Shown: positions 45,715-58,162, numbered from the stretch's first letter. The stretch: DNA of 64,000 bases from Cyclina sinensis (GCA_012932295.1 JAAONU010000009.1:12441796-12505795); one strand, 5' to 3'. The notes: a model not told the origin generated them from the letters alone. Numbers and translations: made by a program.

Positions 45715-47515
45715 TAAATTCAGAATGATGCCATAATTTTCAAAACTTCATTATTACTGAACATACTTTGTTTCAGTCTTCAACAACTTTTTTAAAGTGA
45801 CAAGCTACTGTAGTAGGAAAGTAACTCTGTCATCTTTATTTCTGGAATTATTCCCCCGTTTTAATTTTGAACATGGATTAAAACAAGTTATTTACCTAGT
45901 AAGCACTTATAGGTCTAATTTAACATACAACCCTTCTAAAAATCTTAGTTATCTCTAGATCAGACTATTTCGTCTACGTTCCGATCTGCAAAGTTACATA
46001 AACTGCCGATTTGGGGCAAAAAAGACGGATCAGCGTCCATTATTTACAAAGGCCCTGTAACGCGCATAACTGAAAACGGGATGTAACAGCGCGTGAGCGC
46101 GAGAACTTCCTTGTTAACACACCTTTTTGCTCTCGTTAAAACATAGGCAAAACGGGCAAAAACAAGCGATTTTATGCTAGAATATGCTAGAATATCTTTT
46201 AAACAGAGTTCATAAAGTAGTCAACATGGTTTTTAAATATCTGTATTTCTAAATCTGGATCACTTAAAAAGTATGAGTAAAGGCATTCTATTATAGCTGT
46301 TTCCTATTTGTATTTATTATAATGTGCAATAAATGAATGTTATCTAATATTTAAGAGGTGCTATAAATGTTTTATTAGGAATTTATTTATGGCAGCACTC
46401 TTTACGTTTTTCCTACTTACATCCGTGTTTAAACGAATAAAAGAAAGCTTTTTACTCAGAAGAAAGATTAGGTACATCAAACGTTTACTGTATAATTAAC
46501 TATGATTGCTTGGCGTTGACAATTTCCTATAAATCTTAGGATATCACTGGATACCTTTTTTGTTTCACATTGAAATTTTTCATTTTACCAATTTCAAGTA
46601 AATCCCTGGATTGGTTTTCCAGTGGCACTTCACTGAAACAGCTGTTTGGTTATAAAAGTGTACTCTCCTGCGCATCGTTCGAATGTTTCACTTTCTTACC
46701 TCTGTTAAAAATCAATTTTAAAAACCATATTTCTATTTTCAGATAGGTAAATCCACAGTTACTTTTCAGCCAATCAGTGACTAGCTTACAACTAATCGTC
46801 ACATACATACATATGACAACCCGAAATGTAAACAAACAATGCATGTTCGCATATTACTTTTGTATATACTGATCAAAATGTTTTTTTAACATGTATAAGT
46901 AAATAAACCAATAATGATAACAAAAAGGTTAAAATCAAGATTGTTAGATAGTTTGCGGGTGTTTTATTGCTGTCTTCAAACGTTGCGGGTAACGCGTCAG
47001 AGACGCCATTTCGTTTACAAAATTGTGAGAAATCACCTGTCTATTTATAATTTTTGCAGTCACGTGATCGTTTCAACCAATGAAAATTGGTTTTAAGATT
47101 TTTTGGTTTTGGGGATATTGGTACACTTTTATTGGTCGTTTTTAAGTTCATTTTAAAGGTCAATATCATAAATCTGCACTTGTTAAAGCAGCAGTTTGAA
47201 GTAACGGTAGTGTATTCACATAGCTGCTGAGGGAGCGTAATAAAAGTGTTACGCATGGCCAGAAAATTTTCTAACTCTAAATAAAAATGCATAATATTTT
47301 ATTACTTTCTGGACACAATTTGTTAAAAACAAAGGATTCCTTCAACGTTTACTTCAAAGATTTTGATTATCAAAAGGAAAGAGTTACGGTTCATACATAC
47401 TACATGCCTTGAAACCATTTTGAGTTTTCTTGTTGTCGCCCATTGTAAAATTTATTTAAGAAAGACAATTCAAACATGGAGCAAATAAGAGCTATGATTT
47501 CTGCTCACTCCACTT
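45715..47515. other. No gene recognised
   Basis: AT-rich, except for a GC-richer patch near 46,060-46,110 (AACGCGCATAACTG, CAGCGCGTGAGCGCGAG). ORFs at minus 46,844-46,650 and plus 46,914-47,096 have no known motifs. Confidence 0.45.
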
Positions 47516-47517
47516 GC

Positions 47518-47518
<1 letters not shown>

Positions 47519-47563
<45 letters not shown>
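47519..47563. repeat. (TATC)11 microsatellite
   Basis: About 45 bp of uninterrupted TATC tetranucleotides. Confidence 0.97.
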
Positions 47564-47566
<3 letters not shown>

Positions 47567-47935
47567 TGGCTTCTGCAAATTGCACACATGTACTAGCCAT
47601 GAAATATTAACTTGAGTATGTCACTAGAGTAGATATTGAGTTGTGTTTAAAACAACTTCTTCCTCTACCCCAGAAAAAAAAACAATAGTACTCAGAAGTC
47701 GGTATGTATAAAAAGTAAACTGTTTAATTTCAAGTGACGCCATTGAGCATTTCTTTTTGAATACGCTCTTTAATTGTTCGTTTTTAACACGTTTTTTTCT
47801 ACATGCATTCTCAAGTTTTTTATTTTTATCGTCATAAAACATAAGAAATTTTCAATTGCCAACTTTTCCAATGCTTGATACAAGTTATTCATTTTCATTT
47901 TCAATGTTTTGCTCCGAGGAATATTATTATGTTTC

Positions 47936-47962
47936 CCCTCCCCCCCCCCCCCTCCCCCCACG
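47936..47962. repeat. C-rich tract
   Basis: CCCCTCCCCCCCCCCCCCTC-type run. The glycine-rich peptide in the minus ORF at 48,093-47,770 comes from this tract. Confidence 0.9.
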
Positions 47963-47984
47963 AAGTGGACGGGAGTCATATTGA

Positions 47985-48380
47985 TTTTTATCCATGTCTG
48001 TCTGTCTGACCGTCTGTCTGCTTCAAAGTTTTTCAGCGCAACTTTTCCTACAAGCATGACTGGATTTTCACGAATCCTTATAGAAATGTTCAATACGTAG
48101 TGTAGTTGTGAAAGTTTTTAAGATTTTCCGCTTGACTGATTGTTTACAGGAGCTATAGGACTTTTATGAGTTTGATTTTTATCTTTTGTCAGCGCAACAC
48201 CGACTTCATTCATCATGCGATTTCAGTAACACCTTATAGAAATGTTCAGAACCAACTGTGTTTTTGCATATTGTCACGATTTTCTACTTGACTGATTTTT
48301 GCAGGAGTTTTGGGACTTTATAGATTTTGATTTTTATATTTGTCAGTGCAAATCCTCAACAGAGATGGGATTATTGTCTT
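47985..48380. repeat. 156-bp diverged tandem repeat, about 2.3 units
   Basis: CCTTATAGAAATGTTCA recurs at 48,076 and 48,232, TTGATTTTTAT at about 48,172 and 48,328, and GTCAGCGCAAC/GTCAGTGCAAA near 48,190 and 48,346. A GTCTGTCTG-rich leader at 47,995-48,022 precedes it, as in many dispersed molluscan-type repeats. Confidence 0.8.
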
Positions 48381-48384
48381 TCTA

Positions 48385-51135
48385 AATTATCTGATTAATT
48401 ACCATTATGTACACAATGCTATTTTAGGAAACATAATCATCAAACAAGAGGGTTATGATGGCCCTTAAGGAGCTCCACTGAGTATAAATGCTTAAAAGAC
48501 AAGTGCCACGTAATAGTTTTATAATAACAAAAATTTATGAATGTGTCCACAGGACATTGATTCCCCCACCTTATTGGTCTTTAATAAAGCAATATAAATT
48601 TAAGTGGAGTCGTCACAAATAACACACTTGGTTATTAAAGGGAAAAACTGCACAAAGCTATGTTCACAGGCATCCTCACATAACATACAGCCATGTAATA
48701 TGGAAAACAAAATCTTTTATTCAAGTAATAATGAACACATCTGACACTGTGGCACTGATGAAGTAGCTTTCTTCCAATTTAGTTCTATTCAATTTATTTA
48801 ATTTTGTGATATTGACAAACTCCAACTGATTGAAGTACTGCAGTTAGCACTTAAACACTCAAATTACAATGACAGATACTGTGTTTCCTGACACCATAAT
48901 ACAATGATGCATATTTCTATTTATAAGCAGCTCATTTATACACATGCATGCAAATCTTACACAAAATAATGAGATGGAAAACTGCACAAAATATTCTTTA
49001 TTAATAAGGCTGGGGACCTCATGTTAACCTCCATGCCAAATATCTAACCTCTACTCTTGCGGTTTTAGACAAGAAGAGCTTTTAGTAGGGATGTCAATAT
49101 ATAATATCTGCATTTGTTACCGATATTCGGATACGTTTCTGAATTCGAATATTCGCATAAAACAAACAATTTTCAAGATTTCCAGAATCGTTTTTCTTAA
49201 AATCGCTAGGTTTTGGAAAACGTAATAAAGCAACAGTTTATCTTGTGTGTGTATTTGTTTTCATAACGCGCGTCAGTTTGCAATTTGCAGTCAGTTGACA
49301 TGTTTGTTGTCTTAACAGTTAATACCTACGGTAATTCCATCGCAGCTTCATAAAGGTGCGAAATTATTCTTTTTGATGTATCGCTACACTGCTACTACAA
49401 CAAATCTGTATGAGAGAGTTTCTTTAAACCTTTTATCACTTCTTGGCATAATGAGGGACATTCCTGGTAATAAAGTATCTCCCTTACTCAGATAATCAAG
49501 GTGGCAGATACCAGTTTCACACTGAAATTTAGTGTCTGACGACCACTCAAACTGTTAGCGCCTCATTGACTATCCCAATACAACAACCTGAAAAGAAAAG
49601 TACAGCTATTCTTATAGGATTGAAGACAATCTACAAAAAAACTCAAATTTCAGATGAAACACTTCTCTATAAAAATCAGCTGCAAGAAAGAAACTACTCC
49701 CAAGCCCTACTTTTCGACCCGTAGCCGAGGCAAATTCATTGAAACAGACAAGTCGCCTGATATTGGAAGGCACGCGGTAGAGTATAACACTACATGCTAA
49801 TTGTTCGTCTGTTATGGCACACCAAAATCAGCTAGTGCTAGATAGCTGTCAACCCTACACTTTTTTCAGTATCCAGCTCACACGGCATCCTATCGAACTT
49901 TTGCAGCCGAAACTACTGACATAACCTGCTTTCATCAGTTTCGAATTTCAAGCTCCTACTTCACACTGAGTGCATTTCAATACAGTTCAATAAGGAAAAC
50001 ACTTAGAGAACCTCATCCTGACCACTCTGAATACCCATATCCTCATGTATTAATTAATTTAGACTTCAGCAATACATATATCAATTCATCATACCCTATC
50101 ACTAATAATTTACATAGCCAGTTCGAATGTGTGGCTAAAAGCTGGTATGTGCTACCCAAAGGTAGATCAAATAGCACATTGGTCCTTTCAGTTGGAATCC
50201 TTTAACTTTATTCTTGTTTCTTATTGTGATGGTCTTGACTTTTAGTTGTGAAAATAGTCACTTATGTATTAAATCAAAAGTTAGGATTATCAAAAAAAAA
50301 CAAACAACAAAGATAATGGGGTTAACAAAACATGTTCGTAATCAACATCTGCTTAAAAAAGTAATAAAACTGTTGACGTTTTCATGTTTGTAATTCGCTT
50401 AACAATCTTCCAGCTAAAGTAATTTCTCACGCAATATTTTGTTTTGTGAGGCACCTTGTCAGATAATAACAATAACAATGTTGTTTGTAGAACCTGAACG
50501 TAGTGAATTGTTTCTTTATTTAAATGTATTTGAACTGATTCTATTTGTATTTCCTTTTTACTGTGAAGGTTCTGTTACCTATGAAAGCGTTGAAGTGAGC
50601 CCCACCTAATTTCGAAACTTAGCGAAGTATGCTAGTTATCATTTGGAGTCTTAAAACCAGTGCAGTGGTATTTTTAGGCCTAAAATAAAAAAAAATGTTT
50701 TATTTTCCTCTTCATTTGAAATATTCGTCTACTGAAATTTTGTCGTTTTCTTTATAAAATATAATGCCAATAACAGGATGTGGTTTTCTAATTCCTGCTA
50801 TTTCAGGTCGTTGCATACGCTGTGTGTGTATATTGCAACCAACAGAAACACCAAGGTCTGGTTTTGTTTTTATGAGAATTTGCCTAGTAAGTTTCACATA
50901 ACCATTTGAGTGATGTGATGGAACGCGGGTGCGAAGTAAGAAGCGATACCAAAGTCGATAAACCGAAGAAACAGAAGATAGCTCTTAATAGAAACCTTTC
51001 TAAACGTGCAAGTATAAATTAACATAAAACTGAATACCGCGCCAAAGTATAATGTAAATGGCCGTGGCAGTGACAGGAAACGGGGACTCGATTTACATTG
51101 TAAGTATTCATGTACATTATGTATGTTAAGTAAAA
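48385..51135. other. No gene recognised
   Basis: AT-rich. A short GC-balanced piece, AGAGGGTTATGATGGCCCTT (about 48,450), looks like part of a dispersed repeat. GATATTCGGATACG/GAATTCGAATATTCG near 49,125-49,155 is a small palindromic cluster. The minus ORF at 50,897-50,712 has no known motif. No exon pairs were supported. Confidence 0.4.
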
Positions 51136-51144
51136 ACTGTTATT

Positions 51145-52230
51145 ATGCCTCACTTATACAATGCGGTGTTATATTGCTTTGTATATGTCGGTCGGTCCGT
51201 CCGTAGACCAGACCTTGTCCGATCAATAAATAGAGATTGCTTTAGCTTACAGTTCTCAGGTTTGGTGAAAAGGTTGGTCATGACCTGCAAATGACTCCTT
51301 TTGACTTTGAAGGCAGTAGGTCAAAGGTCGAGGTCACTGTTACCTTGATTTTGAAAACCATGTCCGCTCAATAACTCAGTACAATTTGGCTCACAGCCTT
51401 CAAACTTTACAAATGGTTGCACTTATCAAATAAAAAAAATCCTACTGCTTTGTGGATCAGTAGGTCAATGGTCAAGGTCACTATTACATTCAATTTGAAA
51501 ATGGTTTTCACTCAATATCTCGAAAACCATTTGATCCTTAGCTTTAAAACGTAATAGAATGGTTTTCTCTTATTGTGTAAAAGATCTCTATAGTTTTTGA
51601 GGTCAGTGGATCAAACGTCATGGTTACCATTGAAAATCGTTTCCGCTCAGTAACTCAAGTATCATTTGACCAGGAGTCTTCAAACTTCATAGAGTTGATG
51701 CCCTTATTGAGTTAAAGGAGTCAATAGGTCAAAAGTCAAGGCCATGATCACCTTGAATTTAAAATGTTTTCCATTCAATAACTTGTACCATTTGACCTTC
51801 ACCCTTACAGCTTCCTTTTTCGGTAAAAACTCTATTGTTTTTAAAGTCAAGGTCATTGTCACCATGGTTTCTGCTGAATAACCTTAGTACCATTTGACCC
51901 ACAGCCTTTTAACTTCACAGGTTGTTCGCCCTTATTGAGTAGAAGACCCCATTGATTTTTGGGTCAGTGGGTCAAATGTCAAGGTAATGATCACCTTGAA
52001 TTTGAATACAGTTTCCACTTAATAAAGTATCCTTTGACCAAGAGAGTTCAACCTTCGTAAAGTAGTTGCCCTTATTGAGTAGAAAACCCCTATTGTTCTT
52101 AAGACCAGCAGGTCAAGGTCACCTTGAATTTGAGAACTTTTTCCGCTCTTTAACTTGAGAAACATTTGACACAGAACTTGCAAAATCTCCAGTTTTCAGG
52201 GCATACATGTCAACTCGTACATTGAAGTAT
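51145..52230. repeat. About 150-bp diverged tandem repeat with AGGTCA motifs, about seven units
   Basis: After a GTCGGTCGGTCCGTCCGTAG leader (51,188-51,207), units recur with the landmarks AGGTCAAAGGTC or GGTCAAGGTCAC, ACCTTGAATTTGAA, TTTCCGCTCAATAACTC, ACCATTTGAC and CTTCAAACTTCA...GCCCTTATTGAGTAGAA. Spacing is close to 150 bp. Units are strongly diverged by indels. By recall this repeat class is widespread in molluscan and other aquatic invertebrate DNA. Confidence 0.85.
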
Positions 52231-52269
52231 TGGTATTATTTGTGCATTTTGCGATAACCTTAATTTTAA

Positions 52270-52780
52270 TTGTCCATCAGTCCATCGGGTAGTGGTAATC
52301 CCGTGACCGCGGCATTGCATTGCCTATCTCCACATTCATCCATAAATCAGAGGGGGTATTCGTAACAAATCGTCGATTATCCTTCAGTGTTCAACCAATT
52401 AAAATGAAACTTGGCAGAAATAGTCATCAGGTATTGTAGATGTGCATGATGATTGTTATGAAAATCCATGCAGGCAATGCAGAGTTACTTCCCCTTGAAC
52501 TTATACTCTTCCCCTTTTTTATTTATATATACATTGCGGCACAAAATACTCCTTCATTTTTCAACAGATGGAAATGACACTGTCTTGGCAGAGATAGTAG
52601 TTGAACAAAGAAGATGTAAAAGACGTATTTATGATGCATACCTAATCACGATTATTGCCCTTGAACTTAGACATTTTGTCACGTTTGACATACGTTGTGG
52701 CACAAACTCCTCGATCAGCTTTCAACAGATTAATACCACTATGATATTAGTAAAACTGTATATTATTCTGAATTAATTAC
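52270..52780. repeat. About 165-bp diverged tandem repeat, 2.5 units
   Basis: TTCAACCAATTAAAATGAAA, TTCAACAGATGGAAATGACA and TTTCAACAGATTAATACCAC occur near 52,390, 52,559 and 52,720. TTGGCAGAAATAGT/TTGGCAGAGATAGT and TTCCCCTTGAACTTA/TGCCCTTGAACTTAGA follow in the same order. The 102-codon ORF at 52,468-52,776 lies within the repeat and is not a gene. Confidence 0.75.
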
Positions 52781-52873
52781 TGGAAAATATTGTTGTGGAA
52801 TGCAAACAGCTCCTTAGCAATTTAATGTCACTGTTTAAGTTTATAACTAATAACATTCTAAATGTCAAGATGA

Positions 52874-53333
52874 GAAGAGGTACGTCAAGTTGAGAGTGTG
52901 AGGTACGTCAAGGTGAGAGTGTGGGGTACGTCAAGGTGAGCGGTTCAGGTATGATAAGGTGAGAGTGTGAGGTATTTCAAGGTGAGAATGTTAGGTACGT
53001 CATGGTGAGAGTGTGAAGTATGTCAAGGTGAGAGTGTGAGGTACGTCAAGGTGAGAGTGTGAGGTACGTCAAGATGAGAGTGTGAGGTTGTCAAGGTGAG
53101 AGTGTGGGGTAGTCATGGTGAGAGTGTGAAGTATGTCAAGGTGAGAGTGTGAGGTACGTCAGGGTGAGCGGTTCAGGTATGTCAAGGTGAGAGTATGAGG
53201 TATTTCTATGTGAGAATGTTAGGTACGTCATGGTGAGTGTGTGAAGTATGTCAAGGTGAGAGTGTGAGGTATGTCAAGGTGAGAGTGTGAGGTACGTCAA
53301 GATGAGAGTGTGAGGTAGTCAAGGTTAGAGTTT
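52874..53333. repeat. 23-bp satellite with 228-bp higher-order repeat
   Basis: The basic unit is GTACGTCAAGGTGAGAGTGT plus GAG (23 bp), about 20 copies. A rare variant, GAGCGGTTCAGGTAT, occurs at 52,938 and again at 53,166, and each is followed by GGTATTTC...GTGAGAATGTTAGGTAC. The distance of 228 bp equals about ten basic units. The array is therefore two copies of a ten-unit higher-order repeat rather than a simple run. Confidence 0.95.
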
Positions 53334-53339
53334 ATCTCC

Positions 53340-54395
53340 TTTCCTACTTAGAATGTTCTTGAATGATAAGAAAAAAGGGATTTAATTTAGGGGTTATTAA
53401 AGGAGTCGATCTGAGTGTTTTGAAAACTGTATGTACTTTTATATGCAGATTATATCGTATTTTCTTCAAAATGATCATTTTATGAAGACAACAAGCTGTT
53501 TCAGGACAAGCACTTAAACACTCCTCTTCCAAGTTCTAAGTTATTCAAGTGTAGCAGGGAAAGCGCTATTATGCTAAACAGGTTGAAAAGGCTATTTTGT
53601 TCTGTAAAATTCTTCTTTGAGTGAAGAGATCAACTCAGAATGATTTTGTATAAGCTGAAACGGGACTAACAAACAAACAACTAAGTAACTAAAATGTCAA
53701 ATAGAACTATTTTTTCTTTATTGTTTTCATATTGTCTCTCCCACATTCATACTTCATTTGTTTATAATAGCAACTTCACACTATCTGTTGTCAATTTCGC
53801 TTATTTGTATTGAACCGACTTGTTTTTACCTGACTATCTTACTTTGTAGAGTTATTTATGGTTTGCCATGATCTTGTCAGATTTATGCAATAAATATTCT
53901 GTTACTTATTCGTTCCCTTCCCCACTTCTGTTCTGTCAATATAATCCAGCCGAGGGAAACTAATTTGCCTTGTGTGAAAGTAACTTTGTTTTCATAAAAA
54001 AACCTAGTTGGAAAGAGAGGAGACTTTTAAAAAAAAGAAGAAGAGGGAACAATAATAGGACAAAGAAGGAAAATCATTTCAGGGATCTCAGGAGGCAGTT
54101 GTAGAAACTCTTTAGTATTGTAACCAAAGAAAAAATAAAGTGTCATATTCTGATGACTGTTTTACAGAAAAAAAAACCGGTCTGACTGTTTAATTACAGA
54201 CAACATAATGAGATTTTCTTGGTTGCCCGCGTTTTATTTACAATTACTATTCCCAAAACAGAAAAATCAATATGTAGCCTTAACTATGGAACGCCTCAAA
54301 TATCTTTCATCGACCACTTTTTCTTTGTCATGTAACATTTGCATGTTATGTAGATAACTTATTAAGATGTGTCCGTTTTTTATTAACTAATTTAT
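53340..54395. other. No gene recognised
   Basis: AT-rich sequence. The minus ORF at 53,532-53,344 shows no known motif. Confidence 0.45.
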
Positions 54396-54399
54396 GAAC

Positions 54400-54905
54400 A
54401 TTCATTATCATTCTATAAGTGCTTTCTTTTTATATTATATGTAGACTGTTTGTAATTTCATGTGCATTTATTATTATATTTTGTAAACCTTTTCTTATAG
54501 GATGTAGACCGTTTATCATAGCATAACATGCGAGTATATTATTATTATGGTATTATACTCTTTGTTATATCATTTGCGTTTTTTAATTATACCTCGTTTA
54601 TTATGTTATGTACATTATTATAACATTACGTAGACCATATATTAAATCATGTACATTTTATTAAATTGTGTGAACTCTTTATTATATTGTGCGCATGCTT
54701 TATTATATTTATAATGTCTGTTTAAAATGTCTCATGTATTTTTATTTTATCATGCATCTTCTTTATTATGTGGTGCGCATTTATTATTTTGTATACAATC
54801 TATCATATATGCGCACTGTTAATTATAGTATGTCAGCTATCAGTTATGTTATGTGCATTCTTTTTTTATCATCTGCTTTCTTTATTACATGCTGTCCTTA
54901 CATTT
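54400..54905. repeat. Degenerate AT-rich minisatellite
   Basis: Variations on TTTATTATATTATGTGCAT recur roughly every 25-30 bp (for example TTTATTATGTTATGTACATT, TTTATTATATTGTGCGCATG, TTTATTATGTGGTGCGCATT). The 77-codon ORF at 54,689-54,922 lies inside and its hydrophobic, Tyr-rich peptide follows from the base composition. Confidence 0.6.
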
Positions 54906-55024
54906 TAGCCCGAATTTTTTAGAAGAAAAAAACTAAGTTATTGCTATAGTCATGGTGTCGTTGCCGTCCGAAAACTTTAACATTGATCATATTTTTTTTT
55001 ATAATATAATGGATTGTCTTCATA

Positions 55025-55120
55025 CTTGGACACATCAACCCTTTGAACAAGACCTTCAAGCAGGGGAAAGGTCAAGGTCAGTGTAAGTGGTTAGAAGTGG
55101 TTTTTTCTCGGTCGTAATAA
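55025..55120. repeat. Single fragment of an AGGTCA-type dispersed repeat
   Basis: CTTCATACTTGGACACATCA, then AAAGGTCAAGGTCAGTGTAA, resembles one unit of the array at 51.1-52.2 kb. TCAAGGTCA lies at 55,072-55,080. Confidence 0.55.
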
Positions 55121-55390
55121 AATTTAAAATAAAACGTTTTTTGGTGAAGAATATCAAACTTTTTTCAATAAAGTAGCTGGATAACCTTACCAATTTATAT
55201 ATTGAGTGGATAAATGGAGAAATGTGAAATTAAAAGAGGATTATTCGCAAAAAATGGATCGTAAATGGATTTTGCACGAGATTTTCGTGAGCGATTGTTA
55301 GTGTGAGAAGTGTATGTGAATTCGATATAAGGTAAACTGTATATAAATGTACGTTGGAAATTAAGTTTGCACTTAAGAAACCTGTGTAAA

Positions 55391-56110
55391 ATGTCAAGGA
55401 GGGGAAAAGATGATAAAGAGAAGGCGAGGTCAAGAAATGAGAGCAGTATTGTTGAAGAGACAGATTGTGTGGATAAGCTTGAGATTTCAGTGTCCGAGAA
55501 AGGTGACAAAATTGTAGATAATCAAGTAAAAATCGATCAAATGTTGACACAAGCAAACGAAGATACCAAAGAAAGTAAAGGTAAATGTTTAGATGATATA
55601 GTAGCAGCTGTACGATCTCTCGAGGTCAGATTAAGTAATCTGGCCTCTAAAGAATATATAGACAAAAGTCGACAAAAGCTAGTGTCTGCAGATTTTGTGC
55701 ATGAGAAAATGAAAGAACCTAGAGAAGAGTTAAGCAAAGAAATCAAATTAGAGCTTGATAAGGCTTATGACAGTATGGGAAAAAGTAAGGATAAACTTAC
55801 AGAATAGCAGAACACCATAGATGTATTGCAAGATCGGTGCAACGGAATGCAAATGAGCTCGACAATGTGACGGAAAAAAAATGAAAACCTCATAAAAGAA
55901 TCAAAAATCTCTCTGAACGTTTGAGAGAAAAAGAAGTACGTATAAAGGCACAAAAAAGAAGCCTGAATGACTTGTAGCAGTATACACGTAGAAACAGCGT
56001 GCGGATCTACGGGCTGCTGAGGATAAATCAGAAAGTATTTAGGCAACTTGTAACCTAGTTGTCTCTACTCTCAACACAAAACTTCAATTGTCACTTGTCC
56101 CCAGGATATA
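55391..56110 (+). pseudogene. LINE ORF1 fragment (coiled coil and RRM start)
   Basis: From the ATG at 55,391 an open frame of 139 codons runs to 55,807 (MSRRGKDDKEKARSRNESSI onward). It is highly charged and predicted coiled coil in its second half (VRSLEVRLSNLASKEYIDKS, EELSKEIKLELDKAYDSMG). After a stop it continues in mixed frames with NTIDVLQDRCN, LERLREKEVRIKAQKRSLND, QYTRRNSVRIYGL and TLNTKLQLSLVP. The YTRRNSVRIYG block is the usual entry into the RRM of L1-type ORF1 proteins. The RRM is cut at about 56,110, where repeat sequence begins, and no ORF2 follows. Such proteins bind and package the element RNA. The family differs from LINE-A ORF1. Confidence 0.75.
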
Positions 56111-56205
56111 GACAGTGGTATCTTGAAATATGATAACTACCACTCAGTATTTTTTCATGAATGAAATATTAATCGTTTGTAGAAGTATGGAAGATATGCA
56201 TTTTT

Positions 56206-56830
56206 AGCTCGACTATTCGAAGAAAAAGGAAGGCTATAGTTCTCGCCCTGGCGTCGGCGTCGGCGTTGGTTCAGGTTAAAGTTTTTGGGCAAGGTAACAT
56301 TATTCACCTAACCCTTGCAGGTATAGCCCTGAAACTTACAATACTTGTTTACCATCAGAGCTTACTCTGCTAACAAGATGAGGTAATTCTGTCAAACATT
56401 TTGTGTGAATTGAGGTCACTTTTCGACTTAGAAATTTGGTTAAAGTTTTTGGGCAAGGTAGTACTAGTCACCTCTCCCTTGCAGATATAGCCCTGAAACA
56501 TACAATACTAGTTTACCCTCAAGATCTTAGTCTAATCAGAAGAGAAGATAACTGTGTCAAGCATTTTGTGTGAATTATGGCCTCTTTTCGACTTAGAAAT
56601 TTGGTTAAAGTTTTTGGGCAAGGTAGTACTAGTCACCTTTCCCTTGCAGATATAGGCCTGAATCTTACAATTCTTGTTAACCATCAAGAGTTTAGTCTGC
56701 TCACAAGAGGAGATAACTGTGTCAAGCATTTTGTTTGAATTATGGCCCCTTTTCGATTTAGAAATTTTTTTCCAGTTCTAAAAAAGTGTCAAAGATATTC
56801 AATTCAAACTTGAAATACTTGATCACCAGC
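56206..56830 (+). mobile_element. 5' part of a 165-bp-repeat element, three units
   Basis: It starts TAGCTCGACTATTCGAAGAA (56,205 onward), then a GGCGTCGGCGTCGGCGTTGG run. Three units follow whose landmark TTAAAGTTTTTGGGCAAGGT recurs with GTTTTTGGGC at 56,281, 56,445 and 56,610 (164-165 bp period). Each unit continues CCTTGCAGrTATAGCCCTGA, AACTGTGTCAAGCATTTTGT, GACTTAGAAATTTGGTTAAA. No protein is encoded. Its putative 3' part lies beyond LINE-D at 61.7-61.95 kb. Confidence 0.8.
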
Positions 56831-56954
56831 AAGACCCCTGCAAAGATTGTTGGTACCCATGTCCCTCGGGTCACAGCTAGTTTTTGCTTATACTTATAAA
56901 TAGGAAAAAAACTTCTTTAGCCTAGAAATTAAATATTAACTGACATGAGATGGG

Positions 56955-57196
56955 TAAGTACTCCCCCTTTCTCCCCCCTCTGCATGGGGACCCCCCACCC
57001 TGCCCACGTAAACACCCCCCCCCGGGCCGGAGTTTTTTTTAATACATAGGTACTTGACTCCCAATCCACCCTCAACCCCCTCCCCCCAAACCAGTCCCCC
57101 CACCCCCTACCCCCCTGCCAGATTCTTTTTAAACTTAATTCATATGTACTTCACTCCCCATCCATCTTCAAACCCCCTCCCCCCCCCCCCCCCCAA
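56955..57196. repeat. C-rich duplicated block at the LINE-D 3' edge
   Basis: Two C-rich units of about 100 bp, each with a TTAATACATAGGTACTTGAC-like or TTAATTCATATGTACTTCAC segment followed by CTCCC...CCCC. A further copy lies at 61,440-61,515 on the other side of LINE-D. Confidence 0.75.
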
Positions 57197-57435
57197 GATA
57201 CAAGATACAAGAAACTTTATTTAAAGTCGGTTTTGTACAAAAAAAAACATTAGCTATAAGCTATTTTCCGATATAACAGAGATCATTTAACACATAGACA
57301 TAAAAAGACAATCAACGAAACCTGTAAAAAGAAAGTTACGACAGTTATATTAGAAAATAAAACACAAAATTGATAAGACTGACGTTCTAACATATAAAGT
57401 ACTTCACAAAGGTTGCACATAAAATGACATAAAAA

Positions 57436-58162
57436 TTATATACATTTACACATAACACATGTACAGGTCTGACCAGTCCAGGTCCGGATCATTCTAGTAA
57501 ATTCCTTGTAGTTATCACATGTTCTTATATGGTTTGGTAGATTGTTCCAGACCCGGGCTGCCTCAAACCTGAACGATTTCTTACCATATGTTGTTGTTCG
57601 GACTTTTGGGACTAAAATGGTATTACTGTTTCTAAGAGTATAGGTTGATTGTTTGAATTCAACAAGATCGTGTTGATAAGGGGGAGATAAACGGTAAAGG
57701 CATTTATATGTTTCTATTGCTATAGTTCTAAGTCTAGCAAGATGCAATGTGGGCATGTTTACTTTTTCTAGTAAATCTTCATAGGTTGAATTAAAATCAT
57801 TAAAAACAATTCTAAGTGCACGGTGCTGAAGTTTCTCTAACTTTTCAGTATTCTGTTTACAACAAAAATGCCATATAATAGGACAAAAACTAAAATTTGT
57901 CCTGATAAAAGATTTATATACCAACAGTTTACATTCTACAGATAAAAATTTACTAATTCTTAAAAGTACATTTTGCAACAGCTTTTTTGCATAACCGGGT
58001 TATCTGTGCATCAAAATTAAATAAAAAATCTAAATCTACACCTAAGAGTTTAACCTGATCTTCACATGCAATATTTACATCATCTATGTTAAAACATTTC
58101 AGTTGATCATGTGTTTTCTTACCGACAACTATGGACTGAAACTTATCTGGATTAGCTTGCAT
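57436..58162 (-). pseudogene. LINE-D ORF2 C-terminal region
   Basis: Frame 58,162 to about 57,965 reads MQANPDKFQSIVVGKK and QVKLLGVDLDFLFNFDAQIT (RT thumb). After a frameshift, frame 57,978-57,436 reads KLLVYKSFIRTNFSFCPIIW, NTEKLEKLQHRALRIVFNDF, YEDLLEKVNMPTLHLARLR and GKKSFRFEAARVWNNLPNHI, ending CTCVMCKCI at the stop. This C-terminal region is characteristic of CR1/L2-type ORF2 proteins. It gives the best reference for the degraded fragment at 1-510. Confidence 0.9.

Noticed and set aside
47770..48093. 107-codon minus ORF with a glycine run
   Set aside because: The glycines come from a C-rich tract, and the rest lies in a diverged tandem repeat.
54689..54922. 77-codon hydrophobic ORF, possible membrane protein
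   Set aside because: It lies in an AT-rich degenerate minisatellite whose base composition gives Tyr/Phe/Ile-rich peptides.
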